64,000 nucleotides of DNA. Source: Erythrobacter sp. Lineage in GTDB: Bacteria; Pseudomonadota; Alphaproteobacteria; Sphingomonadales; Sphingomonadaceae. Each line of letters opens with the position of its first letter. The first letter of the stretch is position 1. The stretch lies in NCBI GenBank assembly GCA_009993605.1, contig JAACTB010000010.1, positions 54,091-118,090 on the forward strand. Reading direction: 5' to 3'. The notes under the pieces were generated by a model. The model did no database searches. It was not told where the DNA came from and saw only the letters and a list, made by a program, of their open reading frames with translations. Position numbers and translations under genes: made by a program. Below are positions 1 through 8,980 of this stretch, in pieces.

Positions 1-1403
1 CCGAAATCGCGGAACTGGATCGCGGCGCGCAGCACCACCTCTTCCTCCGCCTCGGCGAAGACCATCCGGCGCGGCTCCTTGCGCGCCAGCTCGTAGATAT
101 TGGTGAGCGCGGCGGTCGTCGGATTGAGCCGGGCCTTGAGGCTCATCCGGTATTCGTCCCAGTCCTCGATCCGGTCCAGCGCCACTCCGCTATCCATCGC
201 CGCCTTGGCGACCGCGCTCGACACGACCTCGATGAGGCGCGGATCGAAGGGGGCGGGAATGATGTAATCGGTGCCGAACTGGTGCGTCACGCCGTAGGCG
301 GCGGCGACTTCCTCGGGCACGCGCTCGCGCGCCAGCTTGGCGATGGCCTCTGCGGCAGCGATCTTCATCTCCTCGTTGATGGCGGTCGCCCGCACGTCAA
401 GTGCGCCGCGGAAGATGAAAGGGAAGCCGAGCACGTTGTTTACCTGGTTGGGATAGTCCGAGCGGCCCGTGGCGATGATCGCATCGGGTCGGACGGCCTT
501 GGCCTCTTCGGGCATGATCTCGGGCGTGGGATTGGCCATGGCGAAGATGATCGGCTTGTCCGCCATCTTGGCGACCCATTCGGGCTTGAGAGCCCCGGCC
601 GCCGACAGGCCGAGAAAGATATCCGCGCCGTCGAGCGCTTCTTCGAGGCTGCGCGCTTCGGTTTCGACCGCGTGCGCGCTCTTCCACTGATCGACATCCT
701 TGCGGCCCGGATAGATCGGGCCGGACCGGTCGCACACGATCACGTTTTCGTGGCGGATCCCCATCGCCTTGACCAGCGCCGTGCAGGCCAGCGCGGAGGC
801 GCCCGCGCCGTTCACCACCATCTTGCAGTCGGACAGCTTGCGACCGGTCACTTCGCAGGCGTTGATGAGACCGGCCGCCGCGATGATCGCGGTGCCGTGC
901 TGGTCGTCATGCATGACGGGGATGTTCATCCGCTCGCGCAGGGCCTGTTCGATGATGAAGCATTCGGGTGCGGCGATATCTTCGAGGTTGATGCCGCCGA
1001 AGCTCGGCTCCATCAGCGCGACCGCCTCGATGAACTTGTCGGGATCTTCGGTGTCGAGCTCGAGATCGATCGAATCGACATCGGCGAAGCGCTTGAAGAG
1101 GACCGCCTTGCCTTCCATCACCGGCTTGGAGGCGAGCGCGCCCAGATTGCCGAGGCCGAGAATGGCGGTGCCGTTCGAAATGACCGCCACGAGGTTGGAG
1201 CGCGCGGTGTATTTCGCGGCATTGGCGGGATCCTTGGCGATCTCTTCCACCGGAGCAGCGACGCCGGGTGAATAGGCGAGCGAAAGATCGCGCTGCGTCG
1301 CCATGGGCTTCGACGCAACGATCTCGATCTTACCGGGCCGGATGGTCTCGTGATAGAACAGCGCTTCGCGCGCGGTGAAACCGGCCTGTTTTTCGTCCGC
1401 CAT
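1..1403 (-). CDS. maeB: NADP-dependent malic enzyme, MaeB type (C-terminal part beyond the window)
   Basis: Oxidative decarboxylation of malate to pyruvate with reduction of NADP; a cytoplasmic link between the TCA cycle and pyruvate. The reading frame runs open into the window start, so only the first 467 codons are seen. The start ATG at 1403 gives an N-terminus beginning MADEKQAGF. The malic enzyme domain is clear: YSPGVAAP (about 44-51), the catalytic lysine region VMEGKAVLFK (about 95-104), VMHDDQHGTA (about 163-172), and the dinucleotide fold NGAGASA (about 198-204). After about residue 430 the sequence (KEPRRMVFAEAEEEVV) resembles the start of the phosphotransacetylase-like domain found in long MaeB proteins of about 750-760 aa. 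It is divergent from mutS. Confidence 0.93.
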   Translation of the reverse strand, partial: MADEKQAGFTAREALFYHETIRPGKIEIVASKPMATQRDLSLAYSPGVAAPVEEIAKDPANAAKYTARSNLVAVISNGTAILGLGNLGALASKPVMEGKAVLFKRFADVDSIDLELDTEDPDKFIEAVALMEPSFGGINLEDIAAPECFIIEQALRERMNIPVMHDDQHGTAIIAAAGLINACEVTGRKLSDCKMVVNGAGASALACTALVKAMGIRHENVIVCDRSGPIYPGRKDVDQWKSAHAVETEARSLEEALDGADIFLGLSAAGALKPEWVAKMADKPIIFAMANPTPEIMPEEAKAVRPDAIIATGRSDYPNQVNNVLGFPFIFRGALDVRATAINEEMKIAAAEAIAKLARERVPEEVAAAYGVTHQFGTDYIIPAPFDPRLIEVVSSAVAKAAMDSGVALDRIEDWDEYRMSLKARLNPTTAALTNIYELARKEPRRMVFAEAEEEVVLRAAIQFRDF

Positions 1404-1520
1404 GATGGCTCCTGAATCTGTACGTGTCCGCGTGCCCTAACCGCGCAGACAGGGAAGCACTAGGGGAAAGCGCGTCCGCACCGCTTCCCGAATCGGCCAA
1501 GGCTTGGCACGAGCGCGGGC

Positions 1521-4148
1521 ATGGCCGGCGGCGACACTCCGATGATGCAGCAATATCATGCGTTGAAGCGCCAGGCCGAAGGCGCGCTGCTGTTCTATCG
1601 CATGGGCGATTTCTTCGAGTTGTTCTTCGACGATGCGCGGCGCGCCGCCGCCATCCTCGACATCGCGCTGACCAGCCGGGGCGAGAGCGGGGGCGCACCC
1701 GTGCCGATGTGCGGCGTGCCGGTCCACGCGGCGGAAGGGTATCTCGCTCGTCTGATCAAGGCGGGCGAGCGGGTCGCGATCGCCGAACAGGTTGAAACGC
1801 CGGACGAGGCCAAGGCGCGGGCGAAACGCGAAGGCACGCCCAGTTCGAAGGCTCTGGTGGCGCGCGATATCGTTCGTTTCGTCACAGCGGGCACGCTGAC
1901 CGAGGAGGCGCTGCTCGATCCGCGCAGCGCCAATGTACTGGTTGCCCTAGCGCCGCTGCGCGAGGCGGTGGGGATCGCGGCCTGCGACATCTCGACCGGT
2001 CGCATGGTGCTGGAAGACTGTTCGCCCGACGCGGTCGAGGCCGCTCTGGCGCGGCTGGGCGCGCGCGAAATAGTAGTGCCCGAAGATTGGGAGGGGGCGG
2101 CGACCGATGCGACGCGGCGCGACCGGACGGAGTTTCGCAGCGAGGATGGCGAGGCGCGGTTGAAGGCGCTTCACGGGGTCGCCACGCTGGATGGGATGGG
2201 CGATTTTTCGCGGCCGATGCTGGCCGCTGCGGCAGGACTGATCGCCTATCTCGACCATGCCGGGCGCGGCAATCTCCCGCTGCTGCTCCCCCCCATCGCG
2301 CGCTCGGGCGCCGCGCAACTGGCGATGGATGCGGCGACCCGGACCAGCCTCGAAATCCTCGAAGCGCAGAACGGCGCGCGTGCGGGCAGCCTGATCGCCT
2401 GCGTCGATCGCTGTTCGACAGGGGCGGGCTCGCGCCAATTGGCCGAAGACCTGTCCGCTCCGCTCGCCGAGCGGACCGCGATCGAAGCCCGCTTGCTGGC
2501 CGTGCGGCATTTCCACGACGATCCCCTGTTGCGCGCCGATCTGCGCGCGTTGTTGCGCGGGGCGCCTGATATCGGACGCGCGCTCGGGAGGCTGGTCGCG
2601 GGGCGTGGGTCACCGCGCGATCTCGGTCAGATCCGCGACGGGCTGGCCGAGGCGCGGCGCGTGCGTGACCTGTTGCGGAGCAGCACCGACCTGCCCGCCC
2701 TGCTGGCTGGCGAGGCGGAAAAACTCGGCGGCCACGGCGCACTGACCGACCATCTCGACCGCGCCCTCGTCCCCTCCCCGCCGACCGAGCGCGGCCAGGG
2801 CGGCTTCATCGCCAGCGGGTACGATCACGCATTGGATGCTCTGCGCGAGACGAGCGGCAATGCGCGCCGCGCCATCGCTGCGCTCGAAGCGAAATATCGC
2901 GACGAGACCGGGACGCCCACGCTCAAGATCAAGCACAACAAGGTGCTCGGCTATTTTATCGAAGTGCCTGCCAAACACGGCGATAAATTGATGGCGGCGG
3001 ATAGCGGCTTCACCCACCGCCAGACGATGGCGGGTGCGGTGCGGTTCAATTCGCTGGGCCTACACGAGGAAGCGACTCGCATCGCCGAAGCGGGCGCCCA
3101 TGCCCTCGCCGCCGAAGACGCGCATTTCGAGACGCTGATCGGCGAAGTGGTGGACGCGCGCGAGGCCATCGCGGCAACGGCGGCGGCGCTCGCCCGCGTA
3201 GATGTGAGCGCGGCCCTGGCCGAACGCGCGGCGGAAAGCGGCTGGGCGCGGCCCGAGATCCTCGACGAGTGCTGCCTCGAGATAACCGGCGGGCGCCATC
3301 CGGTGGTGGAGGAAGCACTGGCGAAGAGCGGCGACCGCTTTGTGGCCAATGATTGCACGCTCGGCCCCGACGATCGGCTGTGGCTGATCGGCGGACCGAA
3401 CATGGGCGGCAAATCGACGTTCCTGAGGCAAAATGCGCTGATCCTCCTGCTGGCGCAGGCGGGCAGCTTCGTTCCGGCCGAAGCGGCCCGGATCGGCATC
3501 GCGGATCGGCTGTTCAGCCGCGTGGGCGCGTCGGACAATCTGGCGCGCGGGCGCTCCACCTTCATGGTCGAAATGGTCGAGACCGCCGCCATCCTCGCCC
3601 AGGCGACGGATCGCAGTTTCGTGATCCTCGACGAGGTCGGGCGCGGCACCTCGACCTATGACGGGATGGCGCTCGCGTGGGCGGTGGTCGAGGCGGTGCA
3701 CGAGACGCTGAAATGCCGCTGCCTGTTCGCGACGCATTACCACGAGCTCAGCCGCCTTGCCGAAAGCTGCGATGCGTTGAGCCTGCACCATGTGCGTGCG
3801 CGCGAATGGAAGGGCGATCTGGTGCTGATGCACGAACTGGCGAAAGGTCCGGCCGATCGCAGCTACGGGATCGCGGTGGCGCGGTTGGCGGGCGTGCCGC
3901 CGCCTGTCCTGAAGCGCGCGAAATCGGTGCTCGACCGGCTGGAAAAGGCGCGCGAAAAGACCGGTGGTCTCGCGGCAGGTCTCGGCGATCTGCCGCTGTT
4001 CGCCGCGATGGCCGAAGAGCCCGAACCGCAGCGCGACGCATTACGAGACAGGCTTCTCGAACTGGATATCGATGCGCTCGCCCCGCGCGAAGCTCTCGAC
4101 ACGCTGTACGCGCTGAAAGCCGAAGCGGCGGCGGATACGGAATCGTAA
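1521..4148 (+). CDS. mutS: DNA mismatch repair protein MutS
   Basis: Recognises base mismatches and small loops in DNA and starts methyl-independent or MutL-coupled repair. The 875-aa product has the usual MutS length. The N-terminal mismatch-binding domain carries the Phe-x-Glu region ([10 protein letters not shown], about 28-37), followed by connector, lever and clamp regions. The C-terminal ABC-type ATPase has Walker [10 protein letters not shown] at about 624-632, a Walker B region ending [15 protein letters not shown], and the ATHYHEL H-loop. The start at 1521 has only a weak ribosome binding site, but the sequence begins directly with conserved MutS residues (TPMMQQY), so a later start is unlikely. 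It is transcribed away from maeB. Confidence 0.97.
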   Translation: MAGGDTPMMQQYHALKRQAEGALLFYRMGDFFELFFDDARRAAAILDIALTSRGESGGAPVPMCGVPVHAAEGYLARLIKAGERVAIAEQVETPDEAKARAKREGTPSSKALVARDIVRFVTAGTLTEEALLDPRSANVLVALAPLREAVGIAACDISTGRMVLEDCSPDAVEAALARLGAREIVVPEDWEGAATDATRRDRTEFRSEDGEARLKALHGVATLDGMGDFSRPMLAAAAGLIAYLDHAGRGNLPLLLPPIARSGAAQLAMDAATRTSLEILEAQNGARAGSLIACVDRCSTGAGSRQLAEDLSAPLAERTAIEARLLAVRHFHDDPLLRADLRALLRGAPDIGRALGRLVAGRGSPRDLGQIRDGLAEARRVRDLLRSSTDLPALLAGEAEKLGGHGALTDHLDRALVPSPPTERGQGGFIASGYDHALDALRETSGNARRAIAALEAKYRDETGTPTLKIKHNKVLGYFIEVPAKHGDKLMAADSGFTHRQTMAGAVRFNSLGLHEEATRIAEAGAHALAAEDAHFETLIGEVVDAREAIAATAAALARVDVSAALAERAAESGWARPEILDECCLEITGGRHPVVEEALAKSGDRFVANDCTLGPDDRLWLIGGPNMGGKSTFLRQNALILLLAQAGSFVPAEAARIGIADRLFSRVGASDNLARGRSTFMVEMVETAAILAQATDRSFVILDEVGRGTSTYDGMALAWAVVEAVHETLKCRCLFATHYHELSRLAESCDALSLHHVRAREWKGDLVLMHELAKGPADRSYGIAVARLAGVPPPVLKRAKSVLDRLEKAREKTGGLAAGLGDLPLFAAMAEEPEPQRDALRDRLLELDIDALAPREALDTLYALKAEAAADTES

Positions 4149-4174
4149 GCTCTCGCTGGCATTAGCAAGCCGCT

Positions 4175-4564
4175 ATGGACGGCATTCTGCAAACGCACGG
4201 AAAGACGCTCGCCGGAGTGGGAGCGATCCTGGTCCTGGTCGTGGCCATGGTCGGCGAAGAGGATTCGCCCGGCGTCCTCAGCAAGGTGCAGGAACAGGCC
4301 GAGGCCAAAAAGGCCAGCGGAACGATGCCCAATACCGCATGGTACAGCCCGGACCCGCCGCCGCCGCCAGCCTCGAGCCTGCCTGCCCGGCCTGACGGGG
4401 TGGAAAACCGAATCGAGGCACCCACCTATCAAGCGCCGGGGCCGGTTTTTATCCCGCCAGCATCGATGGGGCTCGATCCGTCCGACTTCAATCAAACGAA
4501 CGAACGGATACCGCCGCGCACTCTCGACCCCAAGGATGCAAGGCTCCCTGAGCCGTCAGACTAG
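4175..4564 (+). CDS. Small membrane-anchored protein, function unknown
   Basis: 129 aa. Residues about 11-26 form one hydrophobic segment (LAGVGAILVLVVAMVG), probably a single membrane anchor. The rest is hydrophilic and rich in proline, including a run of five prolines near residue 60, so it looks disordered and is probably exposed to the periplasm. It follows mutS by 26 bases on the same strand and could be read through from it. I recognise no family. Codon use is like the neighbours, which supports a real gene, but no clear ribosome binding site is visible before the ATG. Confidence 0.6.
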   Translation: MDGILQTHGKTLAGVGAILVLVVAMVGEEDSPGVLSKVQEQAEAKKASGTMPNTAWYSPDPPPPPASSLPARPDGVENRIEAPTYQAPGPVFIPPASMGLDPSDFNQTNERIPPRTLDPKDARLPEPSD

Positions 4565-4573
4565 GTTCGGTGT

Positions 4574-4954
4574 TCAGGTTCCGTCGCCGCGCAGCCCGTC
4601 GGGCTTGTGCGCCTTGCCGTATTTATCGACATTATCGTCGTGATTGGGTTCGCCGCGATAGGCGCCCATGTCGACGCGCCCCGAGCTTTCCATGTCGCGC
4701 ATGTGATCGACGGTGTCCTGCGTCGAATCGCCCATGAGACCCGAAGAATTGTCGCTCTTCACGCTTTCGGTCGGGCTGCCGGTCTCGATGGTCGTTCCCT
4801 GAGCATCTTCGGCGACCTGCTGCGCCTGCGCGCGGTGATCGTCCTGCTCGTCATTATGGGTTTCGGGCGCCAGATCGGCTTGGCGCGCTTCCTGGCTTTC
4901 GCCGACGCCATCGACCTTGAGGGGGTTGTCGGGCTTCTTGTTCGTATCGCTCAT
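4574..4954 (-). CDS. Hydrophilic acidic protein, function unknown
   Basis: 126 aa, no signal peptide and no membrane segment. The product is strongly hydrophilic, rich in Asp, Glu, Asn, Gln, Lys and Gly, and probably disordered; such small proteins are often stress-related, but nothing here proves that. The ATG at 4954 was chosen because AAGGAGAT lies 8 bases upstream. A longer frame continues upstream but runs into the neighbouring dehydrogenase gene. It lies downstream of the 3-hydroxybutyryl-CoA dehydrogenase gene on the same strand (66-base gap) and converges with the small gene at 4175-4564. Confidence 0.65.
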   Translation of the reverse strand: MSDTNKKPDNPLKVDGVGESQEARQADLAPETHNDEQDDHRAQAQQVAEDAQGTTIETGSPTESVKSDNSSGLMGDSTQDTVDHMRDMESSGRVDMGAYRGEPNHDDNVDKYGKAHKPDGLRGDGT

Positions 4955-5019
4955 CGCGGAAAATCTCCTTTCCGCATGAACGAGCGGCGCGCGCGCCCTG
5001 TTCCCGCCGGCCCTGCCGA

Positions 5020-5892
5020 TCAGCGCGTCGGTACCGGCTCCTCGCCCGAATAATCGTAGAAGCCGCGCCCGGTCTTGCGGCCGAGCCAGCCGGCTTCGAC
5101 ATATTTCACGAGCAGCGGCGCGGGCCGGTACTTGGTGTCGCCCGTCGTTTCGTGAAGCACGCGGATGATGTCGAGGCAGGTGTCGAGCCCGACGAAATCG
5201 GCCAGCTGCAGCGGCCCCATCGGGTGGTTGAGTCCCAACCGGCACCCCTTGTCGATATCCTCGATCCCCGCCGTCGACTGGCCCAGCACGAACACCGCCT
5301 CGTTGATCATCGGCAACAGGATGCGATTGACGACGAAGCCGGGTTCGTCCTGGCTCAGCACGACTTCCTTGCCGAGATTGCGTGCGAAGGCGCAGGTCCG
5401 CTCGGTCGTGGTCTCAGCGGTGGCGAGGCCGGGGATTACCTCGATCAGCTTCATCACCGGGACCGGATTGAAGAAATGGAGGCCGATGAAGCGCGCCGGA
5501 TCGGGCGCGTAGTTCGCCATGCGGGTGATCGGGATCGAGCTGGTGTTCGACGCCATGATCGCGCCCGCCGCCAGCCGTTCGCCCGCCTTTTCGAAGATCG
5601 CCTTCTTGACCGCTTCCTTCTCGGTCGCGGCTTCGATGATGAGGTCGGCCTGCTCCATCGGCGCATAATCCGCCACTGCCTCGATCCGGGCGAGCGTCGC
5701 TTCCGCGTCCGCGATTTCGAGCTTGCCCTTCCCGACCAGCCTGCCGAGCGCCTTGTCGATGCCGCCACGCGCCTTTTCAGCCGTGGCGAGGTCGATATCG
5801 GCGAGGAGCACCTTCATGCCATGCGCGGCCACGGTCTGGGCGATGCCCGATCCCATCTGGCCCGCGCCGATCACGGCGACTGTATCGATCAT
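5020..5892 (-). CDS. 3-hydroxybutyryl-CoA dehydrogenase
   Basis: NAD(P)-dependent interconversion of 3-hydroxybutyryl-CoA and acetoacetyl-CoA, in fatty acid or polyhydroxybutyrate metabolism. 290 aa from the ATG at 5892, the usual size for the single-domain family (about 280-290). The Rossmann motif GAGQMGSG is at residues about 8-15; [16 protein letters not shown] holds the catalytic histidine and FNP signature; [11 protein letters not shown] and [16 protein letters not shown] are conserved C-terminal segments. A GAGGA lies 12 bases before this ATG; an upstream in-frame start would add 32 residues with no family similarity. The next gene upstream is cobalamin adenosyltransferase on the same strand. 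Confidence 0.93.
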   Translation of the reverse strand: MIDTVAVIGAGQMGSGIAQTVAAHGMKVLLADIDLATAEKARGGIDKALGRLVGKGKLEIADAEATLARIEAVADYAPMEQADLIIEAATEKEAVKKAIFEKAGERLAAGAIMASNTSSIPITRMANYAPDPARFIGLHFFNPVPVMKLIEVIPGLATAETTTERTCAFARNLGKEVVLSQDEPGFVVNRILLPMINEAVFVLGQSTAGIEDIDKGCRLGLNHPMGPLQLADFVGLDTCLDIIRVLHETTGDTKYRPAPLLVKYVEAGWLGRKTGRGFYDYSGEEPVPTR

Positions 5893-5963
5893 GACTGCTT
5901 TATCCTCGCAACTGCAACAATCGCGCTGCACTAGCGAAGGACACGGGGTTTTGCCAGCGGCGG

Positions 5964-6542
5964 CTAGCGGTTGGCGCCCGGCACCCATTTCACGTCCGCC
6001 CGCCCCTGCTCGTTGGCGAGGCGCGCGGCGACGAAGAGATAGTCCGACAGACGGTTTATGTAAGCCAGCGCCTGGGGATTGATCAATTCGCCGTCCGCCA
6101 GGGCGACCACCGCGCGTTCGGCCCGCCTTACGATGGCGCGCGCGAGATGGAGCCGCGCCGCAGCTTCGCTACCACCGGGAAGAATGAAACTCGTCAGCGG
6201 TTCGAGCTGCGCGGTCGCGTCGTCGATCGCGCTTTCGAGCCAGGCGACCTGTCCCGCGACCACGCGCAGGACCATTTCCGACGGCGCGAAATCCTCGCCT
6301 TCGCCCGCAGGCGTGGCGAGGTCGGCACCGAGATCGAACAGATCGTTCTGGATCCGGAACAGCGCCTCCGCCTCGTGGCCTTCGCCAAGCGCCGCAGCGG
6401 CGAGGCCGATCGCGCTGTTCGCCTCGTCGACATCGCCAATCGCGACCATGCGCGGGCTGGATTTGGGTTGGCGCGATCCATCGACCAGACCTGTGGTGCC
6501 GTCGTCACCCGTGCGGGTGTAGATCTTGTTCAGCTTGACCAT
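5964..6542 (-). CDS. Cob(I)alamin adenosyltransferase, PduO type
   Basis: Transfers the adenosyl group of ATP to cob(I)alamin, giving coenzyme B12. The 192-aa product has the family N-terminus [14 protein letters not shown] (ATP-binding, about 6-19) and the C-terminal helical segment with [13 protein letters not shown], typical of the trimeric PduO type. It lies downstream of a twin-transmembrane HIG1-family gene, with 18 bases between them; this pairing is common in alphaproteobacteria. The gap to the next gene (71 bases) would permit co-transcription with 3-hydroxybutyryl-CoA dehydrogenase. Confidence 0.93.
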   Translation of the reverse strand: MVKLNKIYTRTGDDGTTGLVDGSRQPKSSPRMVAIGDVDEANSAIGLAAAALGEGHEAEALFRIQNDLFDLGADLATPAGEGEDFAPSEMVLRVVAGQVAWLESAIDDATAQLEPLTSFILPGGSEAAARLHLARAIVRRAERAVVALADGELINPQALAYINRLSDYLFVAARLANEQGRADVKWVPGANR

Positions 6543-6560
6543 CGGATCGAGGTACCGCGA

Positions 6561-6791
6561 TCAGCGGGTCGCGGCGAGCAGGATCACCACCACGACCACC
6601 GCGAGCGCCTGATATTTGATGCGATTGAACATCATCTTGTTCTGCAACAATTGCATATCGGTCGCGGTTTCGCCCTGCCCCGTCTCGAGATCGATCTTGG
6701 TGGTCTTGAGAAACGCCACCACGCCCCTGATCAGCGAGAACAGGGTGAGACCCATGAGGAGGACGAGGAGGATGATCAGGAATGTGGTCAT
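6561..6791 (-). CDS. Twin-transmembrane HIG1-domain protein
   Basis: 76 aa with two hydrophobic helices (about 3-19 and 61-74) separated by a hydrophilic loop containing KTTKIDLETGQGE. Size, two-helix layout and position just upstream of cobalamin adenosyltransferase match the alphaproteobacterial HIG1-type twin-transmembrane proteins. Mitochondrial HIG1 proteins help assemble respiratory supercomplexes; that role in this bacterium is an inference. It sits in the inner membrane. The gene for GluQ-RS ends upstream at 6801, only 9 bases away. Confidence 0.8.
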   Translation of the reverse strand: MTTFLIILLVLLMGLTLFSLIRGVVAFLKTTKIDLETGQGETATDMQLLQNKMMFNRIKYQALAVVVVVILLAATR

Positions 6792-6800
6792 GGCTAAAAT

Positions 6801-7640
6801 CTAGGGATTGCCGAGCGAAATTCCAGCTGGAAATCGGTGCAAGCGCAGTTGCTCGGCAAGCAACAGCCCTGCTTGCCTGTCGTTTCCGCCCGCTTCACGC
6901 CGATCGGCGAGCGAGGGCGAGCCGCGCCGTTTGGCAAGCTTGCGCCCCTCTTCGTCGAGCAGCAGGCGATGATGGTCCCAGCGCGGCACCGGCAGGTCGA
7001 GCAGGGCCTGGAGCAGGCGGTGGACATGCGTCGCTTCGAACAGGTCCATGCCGCGCGTCACTAGCGTGACCCCATCCGCCGCATCGTCGAGCGTCGCGGC
7101 CAGGTGATAGCTCGCGGGCTCGTCCTTCCGGACCAGCACCAGGTCGCCCAGATCCTCGGGCCGCGCCGTAATCTCGCCCGCGCGCTCGTCGAACCAGGTG
7201 AGCGGCCCGGTCCGCGCCTGAGCCTTTGCGATGTCGAGCCGCCAGGATACGGCCCGGCCGGGTTGCGGACCATGCAAGCGGCAACGCCCGCCATAGACCG
7301 GGCCCATGGCGCTGGTGCCGACTGCTTCGGCCAGGATCTCTGCGCGCGTGCAGGAGCAGGGATAAAGCAATCCCTCGGCCCGCAATCTTTCCGCAGCCGC
7401 CTCGTAGCTCGCGAGCCGCGCGGATTGGGGTGCGACATCCTCCCAGGCGAGGCCCAACCATGCGAGATCGGCGCGGAAGGCCTCCACTAGTTCGGGCCGC
7501 GAGCGGGCACCGTCGATATCCTCGATCCGCAACAAGAAGCGCCCGTCCCGGCCCGCCAGATCATGCGCGGTGATCGCGGAAAAGGCGTGCCCGAGATGAA
7601 GCATCCCGTTCGGACTGGGGGCGAAGCGTGTGACCGGCAT
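6801..7640 (-). CDS. gluQRS: Glutamyl-Q tRNA(Asp) synthetase
   Basis: Attaches glutamate to the queuosine base at position 34 of tRNA(Asp). The 279-aa protein is a class I synthetase catalytic domain without the anticodon-binding domain of GltX, which defines the family. It carries the HIGH-like HLGHA within the first 20 residues, the PCSCTRAEI region that helps form the zinc site, and the KMSKS-like KLAKR near residue 237. The window also contains queC for queuosine precursor synthesis (43.1 kb), so the tRNA would be a substrate. Divergent from the HNH nuclease gene. Confidence 0.93.
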   Translation of the reverse strand: MPVTRFAPSPNGMLHLGHAFSAITAHDLAGRDGRFLLRIEDIDGARSRPELVEAFRADLAWLGLAWEDVAPQSARLASYEAAAERLRAEGLLYPCSCTRAEILAEAVGTSAMGPVYGGRCRLHGPQPGRAVSWRLDIAKAQARTGPLTWFDERAGEITARPEDLGDLVLVRKDEPASYHLAATLDDAADGVTLVTRGMDLFEATHVHRLLQALLDLPVPRWDHHRLLLDEEGRKLAKRRGSPSLADRREAGGNDRQAGLLLAEQLRLHRFPAGISLGNP

Positions 7641-7765
7641 GGGCCACCTTCTACGCGTTCCGGCCCCGCCTCGCCAAGCGGGGACAAGCCTGTGGATAGG
7701 CTGTCCGTAACAGGGTTGACGCTTTTTCCTGCGAGTGCATTCTCACATCCATCGGGGAGGAGCGC

Positions 7766-7852
7766 GTGATCGTTTCAGATACCCAGTGTGAAAACGGCCG
7801 AGGCGAGAGCGGCCAGTTCGAGAGCGGCCAATGCGAGGGCGGTTGTGTTTAG
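7766..7852 (+). CDS. Possible 28-aa leader peptide overlapping the HNH gene
   Basis: A GTG at 7766 follows GGGGAGGAG (7754-7762), one of the strongest ribosome binding sites in this region. The frame gives 28 residues with three cysteines and repeated Gly-Gln/Glu-Ser-Gly, and stops at TAG 7850-7852. The stop overlaps the GTG (7845) that is the likely start of the nuclease gene in another frame, so translational coupling is possible. No homologue is known to me; it may be an unexpressed frame. Confidence 0.3.
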   Translation: MIVSDTQCENGRGESGQFESGQCEGGCV

Positions 7853-8453
7853 GGCTGACCTGCTCGAACGCGCGGCGCGGTTCCGCAGCGCCGGCGACGA
7901 TCCGGCGAGCAGCCTGCAATCCTGCCCCAGCCTGGTGCTGAACGCCGATTACACGCCGCTATCCTATTACCCGCTCAGCCTGTGGCCGTGGCAGACCGCG
8001 ATCAAGGCGATCTTTCTCGACCGGGTCGATGTGATCGCGAGCTACGACCGCAGCGTCCACTCGCCCAACCTCGACATGAAGATCCCCAGCGTGATCGCGC
8101 TGAAGCAATATGTGAAGCCGTCGGAATTTCCCGCCTTCACTCGTTTCAACCTGTTCCTGCGCGATCGCTTCGCCTGCCAGTTCTGCGGCAGCCAGGCGAA
8201 CCTCACCTTCGATCATGTCCTCCCGCGCCGCCTGGGCGGCAAGACGAGTTGGGAAAACATCGCCACCGCCTGCGCGCCCTGCAACATGAAGAAAGGCGGG
8301 CGCACGCCGAAACAGGCGGGGATGCAGCTTTATGCCGAGCCGATCCGGCCGACCCACTGGCAATTGCAGCAGCATGGAAAGGCGTTTCCGCCGAATTACC
8401 TGCACGAGACCTGGCGGGACTGGCTTTATTGGGACATCGAACTGGAGGAGTAG
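7845..8453 (+). CDS. HNH endonuclease
   Basis: 202 aa from the GTG at 7845, which has GAGGG 5 bases upstream and gives an N-terminus VFRADLLERA like that of alphaproteobacterial relatives. A GTG at 7788 in the same frame would add 19 low-complexity alanine/arginine residues. The HNH module is complete: CQFCG, then FDHVLPRRLGG, WENIATACAPCNMKKG, so both zinc-binding CxxC pairs, the catalytic histidine and the asparagine are present. This is the widespread housekeeping-like HNH family. Its biological substrate is unknown; no restriction or phage genes are adjacent. Confidence 0.85.
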   Translation: MFRADLLERAARFRSAGDDPASSLQSCPSLVLNADYTPLSYYPLSLWPWQTAIKAIFLDRVDVIASYDRSVHSPNLDMKIPSVIALKQYVKPSEFPAFTRFNLFLRDRFACQFCGSQANLTFDHVLPRRLGGKTSWENIATACAPCNMKKGGRTPKQAGMQLYAEPIRPTHWQLQQHGKAFPPNYLHETWRDWLYWDIELEE

Positions 8454-8505
8454 CGGGCGCGGCGGACCGGTGGGGCTGATCGCACCCTTCTCCTCATAAA
8501 ACAAA

Positions 8506-8535
8506 GGCGGCGCCGGTCCGAAGACCGACGCCGCC
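8506..8535 (-). terminator. Intrinsic terminator of the small lipoprotein gene
   Basis: On the minus strand the 13-bp arms GGCGGCGTCGGTC and GACCGGCGCCGCC pair almost perfectly (one wobble) around a UUCG tetraloop, followed by TTTGTTTT. It lies 38 bases after the stop of the lipoprotein gene. Confidence 0.85.
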
Positions 8536-8573
8536 CGATTGCTTAGACCTGCCGGATGGGCAGGCCGCAAAGC

Positions 8574-8846
8574 TTACTGCGCGGTGGTGTCCGCACCGGC
8601 GTCCACGGCGTCTTCGGCCTGGTCGCCCATTTCGCCCATGGCGTCGGCCTGCGCGTCGAGAGCTTCTTCCTGAGCTTCGTTGCCCTGGGCTTCGGCGAGG
8701 TCGGCCTGCTCTTCAAGCACGTCTTCCTGCGCTTCGTACTGCTGCTCGACCAGGTCTTCCTGCGCTTCCTGCTCGCTTTCGGCGCAACCGCCGAGAGCTG
8801 CGAACGCGAAAGCCGAAGCGACGAGAGCGATTTTGTTGAACTTCAT
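8574..8846 (-). CDS. Small acidic lipoprotein, Glu/Gln/Ala-rich
   Basis: 90 aa. A lipoprotein signal peptide ends in ALGGC (cysteine at residue 21), so the mature protein has only about 70 residues. That part is almost entirely Glu, Asp, Gln and Ala in a quasi-repeat (EAQED, EEQADLAEAQ), predicting a long acidic helix or coiled coil. It could be a periplasmic spacer or metal-binding protein, somewhat like Lpp in layout, but no function can be assigned. It has its own ribosome binding site (AAAGGGGAA) and a strong terminator, so it is probably transcribed alone and at a high level. Confidence 0.75.
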   Translation of the reverse strand: MKFNKIALVASAFAFAALGGCAESEQEAQEDLVEQQYEAQEDVLEEQADLAEAQGNEAQEEALDAQADAMGEMGDQAEDAVDAGADTTAQ

Positions 8847-8980
8847 GAAAAATTCCCCTTTAATCCTGTCGATACTGACGGATGGGCCAAATGTGGCGAA
8901 ATTAAGTTATCGCGTCAAACGAGAAAACCGGTTTTGCGACGAAGCGTTCGCCATCCGCCTCATTTTTCGATGGAATTGCA

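Noticed and set aside
8924-8935. AAAACCGGTTTT palindrome as an operator
   Set aside because: A single 12-base palindrome without a second copy or a nearby regulator gene is too weak to call.
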